Below are positions 8,622 through 18,022 of a stretch of 64,000 nucleotides of DNA, piece by piece. The stretch's first letter is position 1. Every line of letters starts with the position of its first letter. The DNA is from Saccharicrinis sp050589685. Its GTDB lineage: Bacteria > Bacteroidota > Bacteroidia > Bacteroidales > Marinilabiliaceae. The notes beneath the pieces are model-generated. The model had not been told where the DNA came from, did not search any database, and saw only the letters and a list, made by a program, of their open reading frames with translations. Location: contig NZ_JBNGOS010000003.1 of NCBI RefSeq assembly GCF_050589685.1, positions 124,001 to 188,000 on the forward strand, in the 5' to 3' direction. Position numbers and translations under genes: made by a program.

Positions 8622-10013
8622 CTATATATGAATCACCTCATCATACGCCGCCGCCGCGGCTTCCATAATGGCTTCGGACATGGTAGGGTGAGGATGAACC
8701 GATTTTATCAACTCATGGCCCGTTGTTTCCAGCTTTTTGGCCACCACAAGTTCCGCGATCATTTCAGTTACATTGGCACCAATTAAGTGCGCCCCCAACA
8801 GCTCACCATATTTGGCATCAAAAATCAGTTTCACAAAACCATCCTTGTGACCGGCAGCGCTGGCTTTGCCGGATGCCGAAAATGGGAACTTACCTACCTT
8901 GAGTTCGTAACCCGCTTCTTTGGCTGCCTTTTCGCTCATGCCCACAGAAGCCACTTCGGGGGAAGTATAAGTACAACCCGGTATGTTGTTATAATTAATT
9001 GGTTCCGGGGTATGTCCGGCAATTTTCTCCACACAGGTAATAGCCTCCGCAGATGCAACGTGCGCCAATGCCTGTCCCGGCACTATATCACCTATGGCAT
9101 AAACACCATCAACCGAAGTCTTGTAGAATTCGTCTACTTTAATCTTACCATTTTCCACGGTCACCCCTACTTCTTCCAATCCGATTCCTTCAATATTGGG
9201 TGAGATACCTACAGCGGATAAAATTATGTCGGCTTCGTGCGTTTCTTCACCCTTTTTAGTTTTTATGACCGCCTTCACCTTATCGCCACTTGTATCTACG
9301 CTAAGCACCTCCGAAGATACCATCACATCTATCTTAGCCTTTTTAAATGAACGCGCCAATTGCTTAGATACTTCTTCATCTTCCAACGGAACAATGTTAG
9401 GCAAGAATTCCACGAGGGTAACCTTGGTTCCAATGGAATTATAAAAATAGGCAAATTCGCTTCCGATGGCGCCCGAACCCACCACAATCATTGATTCCGG
9501 TTTCTTTTCCAACGTCAAAGCTTTTCTATATCCAATAACTTTAACTCCATCCTGCGGAAGGTTGGGAAGCTCGCGGCTGCGTGCTCCTGTTGCCAATAAA
9601 ATATGTTTGGCGGAAACATCTTGGGTGCTTCCGTCTTCTTTTTTAACCTCCACAGTTTTGTTGTCCTTTAATCTCCCGAAACCGTTGATAACATCTACCT
9701 TGTTCTTTTTCAACAAAAACTGAACACCTTTACTCATACCGTCGGCTACTCCCCGGCTTCTTGAAACCATGGATTCGAAATCGGCCTTCGACTCCCCCTC
9801 TATCTTAATCCCGTAATCCCCGGCATGTTGAATATATTCGAAAACTGTAGCACTCTTCAACAAAGATTTGGTAGGGATACAACCCCAATTCAGACAAATC
9901 CCGCCCAGTTCTGCTCTTTCTACTATGGCTACTTTTAAGCCTAATTGCGAAGCACGTATGGCTCCTACATAGCCCCCTGGGCCACTTCCAATAACTACTA
10001 AATCGTATTGCAT
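8622..10013 (-). CDS. lpdA: Dihydrolipoyl dehydrogenase (E3)
   Basis: The flavoprotein reoxidises dihydrolipoamide with NAD+ in 2-oxo acid dehydrogenase complexes and the glycine cleavage system. Visible are the FAD-binding GSGPGG at residues 9-14, the redox disulphide pair Cys40/Cys45 in GGICLNWGCIPTK, the NAD-binding VVGSGAIGSEFA near 180, the second FAD motif VYAIGDIVPG near 305 and the C-terminal HPHPTMSEA holding the catalytic His. At 463 residues it is full length and lacks an N-terminal lipoyl domain. It is monocistronic and convergent with the TM2 gene. gcvP lies elsewhere in this window (37 kb), one likely partner system. Confidence 0.96.
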   Translation of the reverse strand: MQYDLVVIGSGPGGYVGAIRASQLGLKVAIVERAELGGICLNWGCIPTKSLLKSATVFEYIQHAGDYGIKIEGESKADFESMVSRSRGVADGMSKGVQFLLKKNKVDVINGFGRLKDNKTVEVKKEDGSTQDVSAKHILLATGARSRELPNLPQDGVKVIGYRKALTLEKKPESMIVVGSGAIGSEFAYFYNSIGTKVTLVEFLPNIVPLEDEEVSKQLARSFKKAKIDVMVSSEVLSVDTSGDKVKAVIKTKKGEETHEADIILSAVGISPNIEGIGLEEVGVTVENGKIKVDEFYKTSVDGVYAIGDIVPGQALAHVASAEAITCVEKIAGHTPEPINYNNIPGCTYTSPEVASVGMSEKAAKEAGYELKVGKFPFSASGKASAAGHKDGFVKLIFDAKYGELLGAHLIGANVTEMIAELVVAKKLETTGHELIKSVHPHPTMSEAIMEAAAAAYDEVIHI

Positions 10014-10557
10014 ATTTCTAAGGTATATAATTCTTTAAAATTCGGTCACACCACCAATTAAACCACGTTCAAAATCAATTGATAGCCTAATATATTTTAC
10101 GGCAACGATAAATTAACAAAGCTTAAACAAAAAGGTTGAATACATTTACCTAATTGTTTATCCCTAAATAGGCACCAGAAAATACCTGATGAACCAATCG
10201 ATTGAGAGATTCTAAGGTAGAATATTAAACGTACACAACAAAAAATAAGTACATGATTTAATTCAATCCATATGTTAAAACTCCTGTCTCATGGAAAATA
10301 AACTTATCACATAATTTTATCCCCAAAAAATAAACTTCATCTAACCCATTCCGTTTTTTTTACCCAACACTATCTTTTTCGCACCTTCTTAAAAGGTAGA
10401 CATTCAGGGTAATTGAAATGCGACATCCCGCATATTCGCAGCCATCCTTCTAAGTAGGTCATTTTAATCTGCTGGAATCAGGTATTTTTTTTAGTAACAT
10501 TTTGGCATTGTTCTCGTTTAAACCATCTGTACCGAAATGAACGAACTGCAATGCCGC
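10014..10557. other. Gene-free, AT-rich intergenic stretch
   Basis: Between the start of lpdA and the DUF1573 gene there are about 670 bases with many stops in all frames. I see no gene remnant or tRNA; the only structured part is the hairpin at 10558-10586 and the promoter box after it. Confidence 0.6.
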
Positions 10558-10586
10558 GTTGCGTTAACATGATGTTAAAACGCAAC
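10558..10586. other. Near-perfect hairpin upstream of the DUF1573 gene
   Basis: GTTGCGTTAACAT (10558-10570) and ATGTTAAAACGCAAC (10572-10586) are complementary apart from one extra A, around a single-base centre. It lies about 30 bases upstream of a -7 box and lacks a T run, so it looks more like an operator or attenuator stem than a terminator. Confidence 0.5.
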
Positions 10587-10616
10587 ATTCATATTCGGGC
10601 GTTGCATTTGTTTTAT

Positions 10617-10624
10617 TAGCTTTG
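10617..10624 (+). promoter_or_regulatory. -7 box for the DUF1573 gene
   Basis: TAGCTTTG matches TAnnTTTG and lies 62 bases before the ATG at 10687. No -33 TTG at 19 bp. Confidence 0.45.
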
Positions 10625-10686
10625 TAGTCTCATAAAACACCGGATAGACTTTAACTAACAGATAACATTTCAAAATACGATTGAAA

Positions 10687-11796
10687 ATGAAAAAGATTGT
10701 TTTATATGCCTTTGCTTTACTTTGGGTATCCACCTCGTGGGCGCAGCATTCAAAACCGGCCTTCTCCTTTAACGAAACCCTTCACAATTTTGGTGAAGTT
10801 AAGGAAGCGGACGGAAAAGTATCACACGAATTCAGCTTTACCAATACCGGTAGCCTGCCGTTAGTTATTCATAACGTAAGAGCATCCTGCGGTTGTACTT
10901 CTCCCGAATGGAGTAAGAAACCGATTGCCCCGGGTGCCAAAGGGTATGTAAAAGCCACGTTTGACCCCAGAAACCGTCCGGGAAACTTTAATAAAACCAT
11001 TACGGTAACCGCCAACACAGCTAATCCTAATACCGTTTTAAGGATAACCGGTAATGTAAAACCCCGACCCAAAACGGTGGAAGACACGTACCCGAGAGCG
11101 GTTGGTCCATTGCGTTTTAAAAGTACCCACATTAGCTTCACGCGCATACAGCCTAATGAAAAAAAGAGCGAAACGGTTGATTTTATAAATACTTCCGACC
11201 AAACGATTACACTGGATTTTGACCGTGTACCCAAGCATATTACGTTATTTGCAAGTCCGTTAAACCACGCTACCACGGTTAACCACTCCAACATATTTAA
11301 ACCGGGAGAAAAAGGAATTATTACAGCCACTTACGATGCTGCCGCCAAAAACGATTGGGGTTTTGTTTATGATCAGGTTTTCTTGAAAATTAACGGGGAA
11401 ACCAACTATAAGAACCGTATCAGCGTAAACGCGAATATCCAAGAGGATTTTGCAAGCTGGAGCCAGGAGCAAAAAGCAAATGCTGCTAAAATAAGTGTCG
11501 ATAACAAGGTCTTCGACTTTGGTGAGATTAAACAAGGGCAAAAGGCCACGCACACCTATTATATTACCAACACGGGAAAGTCAAACTTACTTATCCGTAA
11601 GGTGAAAGCCTCTTGTGGTTGTACCGCTATCAAACCGGAAAAAACCACGATTGCCCCGGGTGAGAAAACAGCCATTGTGGCAGAGTTTAACTCGACAGGT
11701 AAAAAAGGTCGCCAAAACAAATCGGTTACCGTAATTACCAATGATCCATTGGCCAGCAGCACACTATTACGAATTCAAGGGACGGTAACCAACTAA
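10687..11796 (+). CDS. Secreted protein with two DUF1573 domains
   Basis: The 369-residue protein has a cleavable signal peptide (residues 1-20, ending SWAQ). Residues 30-110 and 275-365 are two DUF1573 domains, each with the pattern hFGE(V/I)K, TNTG, ASCGCT and APGEK/APGAK; DUF1573 is an Ig-like (ASPM-SPD-2-Hydin related) fold common in envelope proteins of Bacteroidota, with no enzymatic role known. The middle third is a more diverged beta region. The ATG at 10687 was preferred over a TTG six bases upstream because it opens directly on the MKK signal sequence. A hairpin and a strong terminator follow. Confidence 0.85.
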   Translation: MKKIVLYAFALLWVSTSWAQHSKPAFSFNETLHNFGEVKEADGKVSHEFSFTNTGSLPLVIHNVRASCGCTSPEWSKKPIAPGAKGYVKATFDPRNRPGNFNKTITVTANTANPNTVLRITGNVKPRPKTVEDTYPRAVGPLRFKSTHISFTRIQPNEKKSETVDFINTSDQTITLDFDRVPKHITLFASPLNHATTVNHSNIFKPGEKGIITATYDAAAKNDWGFVYDQVFLKINGETNYKNRISVNANIQEDFASWSQEQKANAAKISVDNKVFDFGEIKQGQKATHTYYITNTGKSNLLIRKVKASCGCTAIKPEKTTIAPGEKTAIVAEFNSTGKKGRQNKSVTVITNDPLASSTLLRIQGTVTN

Positions 11797-11800
11797 TATT

Positions 11801-11823
11801 ATATTCGAATTTTAGTCGAATAT
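11801..11823. other. Small inverted repeat after the DUF1573 gene
   Basis: ATATTCGA at 11801-11808 pairs with TCGAATAT at 11816-11823 around a 7-nt loop. It lies between the stop codon and the main terminator and may protect the mRNA end. Confidence 0.4.
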
Positions 11824-11835
11824 TAAAACGATATA

Positions 11836-11873
11836 ACGGAATGCCCTTATCACTGGGGGCATTCCGTTTTTGT
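11836..11873 (+). terminator. Rho-independent terminator after the DUF1573 gene
   Basis: GGAATGCCC at 11838-11846 pairs perfectly with GGGCATTCC at 11857-11865 and is followed by a T-rich tract. Confidence 0.85.
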
Positions 11874-11936
11874 TTTAAAAAAAAAGTGACGATTAATGTG
11901 GATTTAATGTAAATTCGCAATAAATTTATTGCAGGA

Positions 11937-13055
11937 ATGATTAACGACAACCATCATCATATCGAGAACGACCCGCATTACAGTAACCTGAACGTCAACA
12001 AAGGAGTAGAAAATGTTCAGACTGTAAATGCCGCAGCAGCGCAAAGGTTCCTGAAGAAAAAAAGGAAATTACCTACCGCGGACGAATTTTTTGAAGGTAT
12101 AAGAAAAGGGGACATCACACTATTGAGCAAGGCGGTTACTTTGGTTGAAAGCTCGCTTCCGAATCATCAGAGCGTGGCCCAACAAATTATAGAAAAATGC
12201 CTTCCCTATTCAGGAAACTCCATCCGCCTAGGAATTACGGGCGTGCCGGGGGCAGGGAAAAGCACCGCCATTGAAGCCCTGGGGATGCATATTATACAAC
12301 AGGGTGGAAAATTGGCCGTTCTGGCTATTGACCCCAGTAGCGAAAGGTCTAAAGGGAGTATCCTGGGTGACAAGACCCGTATGGAGGAACTTTCCGCTGA
12401 ACCGAATGCCTATATCCGTCCTTCGCCATCAGCAGGCTCGCTGGGTGGTGTTGCCCGCAAAACACGGGAAACCATTATTTTGTGCGAGGCCGCAGGTTTC
12501 GATACCATCTTTATTGAGACGGTCGGGGTTGGACAATCCGAAACCGCCGTGCATTCCATGGTTGATTTCTTTTTGTTGATTATGTTGGCCGGGGCCGGCG
12601 ACGAGTTACAAGGCATCAAACGCGGCATCATGGAAATGGCCGACGCCATCGTCATCAACAAAGCCGATGGAAACAACATTCAACGTGCCAACCTGGCCAA
12701 AACAGAATACACCAGCGCCCTTCACCTGTTCCCTCCCACACCATCGGGATGGATACCCAGGGTTGAGACTTGTTCTGCCTTAGAAAAAACAGGGATTAAC
12801 GAAATTTGGGATATGGTGAACGAATACGTTGAAAAAACAAACAAAAACGGATTCTTTTCGTACCGGAGGAACGAACAGTCGCAGTACTGGATGTTCGAAT
12901 CGATCAACGAAAATTTAAAATCGAACTTTTACAACAATCCTGATATTGCAACGTTAACAGAAAAGTACAAACAAAAGGTGTTAAACGACGAAGTAAGCTC
13001 GTTTACGGCCGCGCAGGAATTGTTAAACCAATATTTTGAAAAAATAAACCAGTAA
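11937..13055 (+). CDS. meaB: Methylmalonyl-CoA mutase-associated GTPase MeaB (ArgK family)
   Basis: MeaB is a G3E-type P-loop GTPase that gates cofactor loading and protects methylmalonyl-CoA mutase. The 372-residue protein shows Walker A GVPGAGKSTAIE near residue 102, the family segment DPSSERSKGSILGDKTRM, switch region ETVGVGQSE and the guanine-specificity motif NKADG, all canonical. The first 55 residues are a polar extension. No mutase subunit lies in the window, but the acyl-CoA carboxyltransferase pair at 50-52 kb could supply or consume methylmalonyl-CoA, so together they point to propionate/succinate interconversion. It precedes the thiol protein gene by 48 bases and may share its transcript. 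Confidence 0.93.
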   Translation: MINDNHHHIENDPHYSNLNVNKGVENVQTVNAAAAQRFLKKKRKLPTADEFFEGIRKGDITLLSKAVTLVESSLPNHQSVAQQIIEKCLPYSGNSIRLGITGVPGAGKSTAIEALGMHIIQQGGKLAVLAIDPSSERSKGSILGDKTRMEELSAEPNAYIRPSPSAGSLGGVARKTRETIILCEAAGFDTIFIETVGVGQSETAVHSMVDFFLLIMLAGAGDELQGIKRGIMEMADAIVINKADGNNIQRANLAKTEYTSALHLFPPTPSGWIPRVETCSALEKTGINEIWDMVNEYVEKTNKNGFFSYRRNEQSQYWMFESINENLKSNFYNNPDIATLTEKYKQKVLNDEVSSFTAAQELLNQYFEKINQ

Positions 13056-13103
13056 ATAATTTCAACCGGGTAAAATATTATCTTACCCTTAAAATGATTC
13101 AGA

Positions 13104-14201
13104 ATGAAGAACTTATTTTTAGTGGCAGTAATGGCCATTATTTTCGCTGCCTGTCAGCCATCAACTTTTACCATAAACGGCACCATTGAGGGGGTTACTG
13201 AAGGGAAAGCCATCTTGAGAAACATTGTGGACGGTAGACCTGCTTCTTTGGACACAACCGATATTGTAGAAGGTAAATTTACTTTTACAGGAACTGTGGA
13301 CGAACCTCAGTTGTATTTGATTTTTATTGAAAACAACCGTACCCCTATCGTATTCTTCGGCGAAAACGCCAACATCACCATCGAAGCCAATACCGAAAAC
13401 ATGCAGGAAGCTGTTATCACAGGATCGGCCATAACAGATGTGTACAACAATTTTGTAAAGGAGCTTCCGGGATCAGATCGTCTGAACCAAATTAACGAAG
13501 AGTATCAAAAGGCAATGGGTGCCGGCGACAATGAAATACAGAAGGCATTGCGCGAAGAAGCCAGCGAGCTTATGGAAGAGCAAAAAGCGTACTTCATTGA
13601 TTTTATTAAAAACAACACCAACAGCGTGGTTGGTGCACATATGGCTATGCAGGCGATTAGTGAGTTTGAAGTTGAAGAATTTAAAGCCCTTACGGCCGAG
13701 TTTGAGGCAAACCTTGGCGACAGCAAGTATGTGGCCGATTTGAAAAAAGCCCTGGAGCCCATGGAAAAAGCGGCCGCTGCGGCTAAAGCTACCGAAGTTG
13801 GTGCCGTTGCACCTGATTTCACCCTGGAATCGGTGGACGGTGATAATGTAGCGCTTTCATCGTTACGTGGTAAATATCTTTTGGTTGACTTTTGGGCTTC
13901 GTGGTGCAAGCCTTGTCGCGAAGAGAACCCGAATGTGGTTAAAGCTTATGGAACATATGCCGCTAAAGGCTTTGAGGTATTAAGCGTTTCGTTAGACAGG
14001 GATTCTGCCGCCTGGAGAAAAGCCATTAACGACGATGGCCTAACCTGGACCCAGGTAATCGATGGGAAAGGTGACATTGCCAACACATACGGTGTTACGG
14101 GAATTCCCTTTACTCTATTATTAGATAAAGAAGGAAAAGTGGTTGCTAAAAACCTTAGAGGCCCTGCCCTGGAAGAAAAATTGGCCGAACTATTGAACTA
14201 G
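13104..14201 (+). CDS. TlpA-like thioredoxin-fold lipoprotein with DUF4369 domain
   Basis: The 365-residue precursor starts with a lipoprotein signal (lipobox IFAAC, Cys17). Residues 22-115 match the DUF4369 N-terminal domain common to Bacteroidota thiol-disulfide proteins (FTINGTIEGVTEGKAIL), a helical middle follows, and residues 230-365 are an AhpC/TSA-thioredoxin fold with the active site WCKPC near 265 and a cis-Pro segment GVTGIPFTLLLD. Such proteins act as periplasmic disulphide reductases facing the cell surface or periplasm; the physiological client is unknown. A terminator lies 177 bases downstream. Confidence 0.88.
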   Translation: MKNLFLVAVMAIIFAACQPSTFTINGTIEGVTEGKAILRNIVDGRPASLDTTDIVEGKFTFTGTVDEPQLYLIFIENNRTPIVFFGENANITIEANTENMQEAVITGSAITDVYNNFVKELPGSDRLNQINEEYQKAMGAGDNEIQKALREEASELMEEQKAYFIDFIKNNTNSVVGAHMAMQAISEFEVEEFKALTAEFEANLGDSKYVADLKKALEPMEKAAAAAKATEVGAVAPDFTLESVDGDNVALSSLRGKYLLVDFWASWCKPCREENPNVVKAYGTYAAKGFEVLSVSLDRDSAAWRKAINDDGLTWTQVIDGKGDIANTYGVTGIPFTLLLDKEGKVVAKNLRGPALEEKLAELLN

Positions 14202-14377
14202 TGCTGAACTCGTGAAGTTTCAAAGTATAAAGTTTATATAGTGAAATTGATATTATCAGTTAAGAAACAATTACATACAATCGTTTTTTAAGCTTTGAAC
14301 TTCTTAACGGAATTTATTGAATGCTCTACTAGTAACCCATATCAATTGTAGTTTCGGTTAAAATTAGATATAACTTG

Positions 14378-14404
14378 AAAGGCGTCCAAAGGACGCCTTT
14401 TTTT
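14378..14404 (+). terminator. Rho-independent terminator downstream of the TlpA-like gene
   Basis: AAAGGCGTCC (14378-14387) and GGACGCCTTT (14391-14400) form a stem with a 3-nt loop followed by a T run. It closes the meaB-tlpA-like unit. Confidence 0.85.
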
Positions 14405-15314
14405 GTATCTGAAAGTCTCCACCTTCCCTAATTCCAACTTTTCCAGAGTTTAAAACTTTGGTAAAGTTCATTTCAGCGTGGTTCGTGATCCAATCATTGA
14501 GGTTGTAGAATCGTTCAGAGAGGTTCATGATTCGGCAATTATGGTTCGAGATGTAAGAATCAATCTATCGATGTTGGGAATTAAGGATTAAGATTTGCGA
14601 TATAAAGTATGCACTTCGGGTTTAAAAATTCGTGTAATTTGAGACATTACGGTTTAAATACAAGTCAGTGGTGAAGCTGTTGGACTGAAACTTAGACCAT
14701 ATGAATTTTTCTGTCGACCAAGTACTGCAGTTAAATACACCATGCTTTACCTTAATGCCAAACGAAAGCTATATTGTAAAAATTAAAAACACTTAAGCTC
14801 CGCTTTAAACCTTTCATACTGACATTTACATCTTATTCGCCAGATGAATAAATGAACAGAAATCATTTTTATATATTATTTTCCGCACGTTGACTCATCA
14901 TAATACATACGAATTTTTGAGACTGATGAATAAGTGCAAACCAACCAATTCCATATGTTTTTGGGTACACATCCTTTCTGAACAGCAATGCAATCGTATG
15001 GAACCGAATCCCATGCTTGGTAAATTACAAAATCATGTTTGACGTGGGTAACCAAGTGCTTCATATTCAATTTGCTTTTTGTTGGTTATATTGGATTTAT
15101 CATTAGCACGGTCTATAAGATGAATACAACCGAGAGATCAATGCAGCCATTATAAATTCACGGATTATTATTTACCTTGTAATTTGGGGAGTGATGTACC
15201 TATTACATACCCTCTCATTTGTTATGACTAACTGAATCCTAGTCAACTAAGACATAAAAGTTTGGTATTTTCCCAAAATTGGTTTTTTCAGGAAATAAAG
15301 CACGACCACGCCTT
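14405..15314. other. Gene-poor stretch, no recognisable gene
   Basis: About 900 bases without a convincing gene. A 64-codon open frame on the minus strand (14876-15070) has no recognisable motif apart from several Cys and Trp residues and I do not call it. The stretch leads into the attC-like sequences and the gene remnant downstream and may itself be decayed cassette DNA. Confidence 0.5.
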
Positions 15315-15368
15315 CGCAGACAGCCAGATCGCTTGGATATAAAAACATAAGCATTACGGCTGTTAGCG
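15315..15368. repeat. attC-like imperfect hairpin, upstream of the YdeI-like remnant
   Basis: The outer arms pair as ACAGCC (15320-15325 approx.) with GGCTGT (15358-15363), extended by CGC/GCG at the tips, then an unpaired spacer, then GCTT (15331-15334) with AAGC (15349-15352). Two paired blocks separated by spacers and ending in GTTAGCG resemble the R and L boxes of integron attC sites, although GTTAGCG deviates from GTTRRRY at one base. No integrase is in the window. Confidence 0.35.
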
Positions 15369-15447
15369 CGGTTTTGTAAGCCTCCGCTAAGGCAGAGGAT
15401 GAATATCCTGGTTAACAGTGCATTCTATTGAAAGAGAATACAAAAGA

Positions 15448-15679
15448 TTGAATGTGAATAGCGATATCGAAAGTTTTTGTCCATCAAGTAAACAAGACTG
15501 GAGAAGATGGGTCGAAATTAATCATCAGAAGAAGGAAGCATTTTTTAAGTCTAAGTAAATCCGTTCGAAGAGCAATGTTACAGCGGATTATTTTGGCAAA
15601 ACGACCGAAAACCAGACGAAAGCGAATTGAAGAAACAGTGAAGAATGCAGGTAATAAAAAAAACAATTCGCTAAACTAA
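15448..15679 (+). pseudogene. YdeI/OmpD-associated family gene remnant with large internal deletion
   Basis: The first frame from 15448 reads ...IESFCPSSKQDWRRWVEIN, the characteristic N-terminus of YdeI/OmpD-associated family proteins of about 190 residues. At about 15538-15547 the match jumps to a second frame (+1) reading LSLSKSVRRAMLQ, then LAKRPKTRRKRIEETV, which is the family's C-terminal end, stopping at TAA 15677-15679. Roughly 110-120 codons of the middle are therefore missing and the two ends are out of frame. The original start codon is uncertain. The family has been linked to membrane/antimicrobial resistance, but the function is poorly defined and this copy must be dead. It sits between two attC-like hairpins. 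Confidence 0.8.
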
Positions 15680-15740
15680 AAATATCAGAACAAAAAGGAA
15701 AATAATCCTATTAATCAATTCATTTTTAGCGAATAGTTGT

Positions 15741-15804
15741 ATTTAACAAACAGTGTTACATGGAAACCACCGTTGCCGCACAAATCTCGCATGGTTTGTT
15801 AAAC
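15741..15804. repeat. attC-like imperfect hairpin, downstream of the YdeI-like remnant
   Basis: ATTTAACAAAC (15741-15751) and GTTTGTTAAAC (15794-15804) are complementary at 10 of 11 positions. The outermost 7-mers ATTTAAC and GTTAAAC fit the integron core consensus RYYYAAC / GTTRRRY exactly, and the 64-bp span is within the known attC size range. CATG words inside form a second weak pair. The sequence follows the gene remnant by 60 bases, as an attC would follow a cassette gene. Confidence 0.4.
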
Positions 15805-15877
15805 ATCGCACGGCACTACATCGTGGGGTGGCATGGCTTTATTGTTAACAAATAAACAAACGCATCTTCCATCAGCA

Positions 15878-17854
15878 TTATTCTTTATCAAATAATTCAA
15901 ACGCCCAATTGACTTGCTCCGGATTACCCAATACATAAACGACATCATTACTCCTGAGAACAGTAGTTGGCACAGGATGCTCAATTATGGATGAATCACG
16001 TTTGATAGCCAAGAGCGTAACTCCTGTTTTGTTTCGCAGCTTAATTTCGGCAAGCGATTTCCCATCAACAGGAGAATTTACTTCGATTTTTATGGCTGAT
16101 ATATTCATATGCTGCAGTTCATCCAGTATGCTTGGCTGATTAATGATATCTCTTTCCGAAAATTCCCCTAAATTCAGATTTCGGATATGGGTTAAAATAC
16201 GATTAACCTCTTTTTGAGGATATAATTTTTTAACCAGTATCCTTTTGAACAAATCTATCGCAATCTCCAGTTTTTCAGGCAAAACCTGGTCAGCTCCAAG
16301 TTGGTACAGTTGTTCTACATTTCGGATATGTTTTGCCCGCGCAATGACATATGCCTTTTTATTCAGCTGTCTAACTTTTTCGATGATGGCCATAGATGGT
16401 ATTAATCTCCCTACAGAAACCATGACAATTTCAGCCGTATCCACATGAGCTTTTAATAATATGGGTTCATTAACAGCATCACCATAAACCACCAAATCAC
16501 CATTCTGAATTTTTTCATTTGCAATTAAGGGGTCAAAAATGATGGACACGTGGTGCAGATTATTTAATTGGGCCATTAACGATAGCTTTAGGGCACTCGT
16601 GTCCGTTCCAATAATTACAAGATGATTTTTAAAATCGGGTATTTCGATTTCTTTTAACGGAAACAACCCGTCAACCCAAAATTTGGGCAGCGGTAATTTC
16701 AACAAAAAATTCGACAAGGGTCTTGACAGACTCATTAAAAAAGGGGCAAAAGCCATAGTGATTACTGAAACAGCCAGGAATAGCTGATAAAAATAATCAT
16801 CTATGATCGAATTGTTTAATCCTATTTTAGCAAGGATAAATGAGAATTCTCCAACTTGACTTAAGGCAAGTCCTACCAAAACAGTACCGCGCAAGGTATG
16901 ACCTAAAATAAATCCAGCACCACCGGCTATAATTGTTTTAACCGCAATAACCACAACTACAATAGAACCAACCAGCAAATAATTATCGACCACAAATGTC
17001 AAATCCAGCAGCATGCCAATGGATACAAAGAAGAAGCTTGTAAACGTATCTTTAAATGGAATAAGATTAGAAAATGCGTTATGGCTGTATTGAGATTCAG
17101 AAATCATTAGTCCCGCCAAAAAAGCACCAAATGCGAGAGACATCCCTAACTGGGCTGTTAAAAGTGCTATTGCGAGACAAATGAGAAAAATACTCATCAT
17201 AAATAGCTCTTGATTTTTTGTCATGGCTATTACATGCAAAAGTTTTGGCAACAGCCACTTATTCCCGACATAAACAAAACCTATAATGAAAATTGCTTTT
17301 AGCCCAAGAAATAAGAATTCCCGGGCAATATGAACATCATTTTCCCCAAGTAGATTGGCAAACAATATTAACGGCACCAGTAATAAATCCTGAAATATCA
17401 GAATACCTAAAATAGTTCGCCCATAATTAGAAGAGAGTTCTGATCGTTCTTGCAATATTTTTAGTACCAGCGCCGAACTACTTAATGCCACAAGAAAACC
17501 AATAAATATACTCGTTTGCCAACTGAGACCATAAAAATGGGCAATACCATAAAATAATGCGGCCGTTATTGAAACCTGCAATAATCCGCCAAGAAATACT
17601 ATTTTTCTGATTTTCAGCAGGTGCTTTAACGAAAACTCCAGACCGATAGTAAACAACAATAAAACGACCCCAATTTCCGCTAACACCTCGATTTCATGTT
17701 CTCCATTTACCAAGGAAAGAAGATGAGGGCCAGCAAGAATCCCCGTTAGCAAATAACCTACAATGGTTGGTATTCTTAATCTTGTAAAAATTAAATTTAC
17801 CAATGTTGATAGTGCAAATATTATTACAATATCAGTGAGTATTGAAAATTCCAT
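15878..17854 (-). CDS. Cation:proton antiporter of the CPA2/KefB type with RCK domains
   Basis: The 658-residue protein has about 12-13 membrane helices in residues 1-390 of the Na+/H+ exchanger (CPA2) fold, including the family segments ALSSSALVLKIL and LAFGAFLAGLMIS. Residues 410-530 are a TrkA-N/RCK nucleotide-binding domain (LVIIGTDTSALKLSLMAQ; its Gly-rich loop GTDTS is degenerate compared with GxGxxG) and 565-655 a TrkA-C domain. It is expected to exchange K+ or Na+ for H+ in the inner membrane under ligand control. KefB/KefC themselves need glutathione adducts, for which nothing here gives evidence, so no symbol is given. It is alone on the minus strand after the cassette-like remnant. 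Confidence 0.88.
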   Translation of the reverse strand: MEFSILTDIVIIFALSTLVNLIFTRLRIPTIVGYLLTGILAGPHLLSLVNGEHEIEVLAEIGVVLLLFTIGLEFSLKHLLKIRKIVFLGGLLQVSITAALFYGIAHFYGLSWQTSIFIGFLVALSSSALVLKILQERSELSSNYGRTILGILIFQDLLLVPLILFANLLGENDVHIAREFLFLGLKAIFIIGFVYVGNKWLLPKLLHVIAMTKNQELFMMSIFLICLAIALLTAQLGMSLAFGAFLAGLMISESQYSHNAFSNLIPFKDTFTSFFFVSIGMLLDLTFVVDNYLLVGSIVVVVIAVKTIIAGGAGFILGHTLRGTVLVGLALSQVGEFSFILAKIGLNNSIIDDYFYQLFLAVSVITMAFAPFLMSLSRPLSNFLLKLPLPKFWVDGLFPLKEIEIPDFKNHLVIIGTDTSALKLSLMAQLNNLHHVSIIFDPLIANEKIQNGDLVVYGDAVNEPILLKAHVDTAEIVMVSVGRLIPSMAIIEKVRQLNKKAYVIARAKHIRNVEQLYQLGADQVLPEKLEIAIDLFKRILVKKLYPQKEVNRILTHIRNLNLGEFSERDIINQPSILDELQHMNISAIKIEVNSPVDGKSLAEIKLRNKTGVTLLAIKRDSSIIEHPVPTTVLRSNDVVYVLGNPEQVNWAFELFDKE

Positions 17855-18022
17855 GGATGGTAAAATTTATGTGATTACTATTCGTTTATATTTACAATTC
17901 GTATCCTATACCCTCGAAAACAGCCTATTGGCCAACATTACCCAGAACAAGCCAGAACCAAGATAAATCAAAAACGCAGAACGTTGACTTCGATTAGTCA
18001 CAGCCCAAACATAAAAAATCTC

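Noticed and set aside
14876..15070. 64-codon minus-strand open frame in the gene-poor stretch
   Set aside because: Contains several Cys and Trp but no recognisable family and no expression signals.
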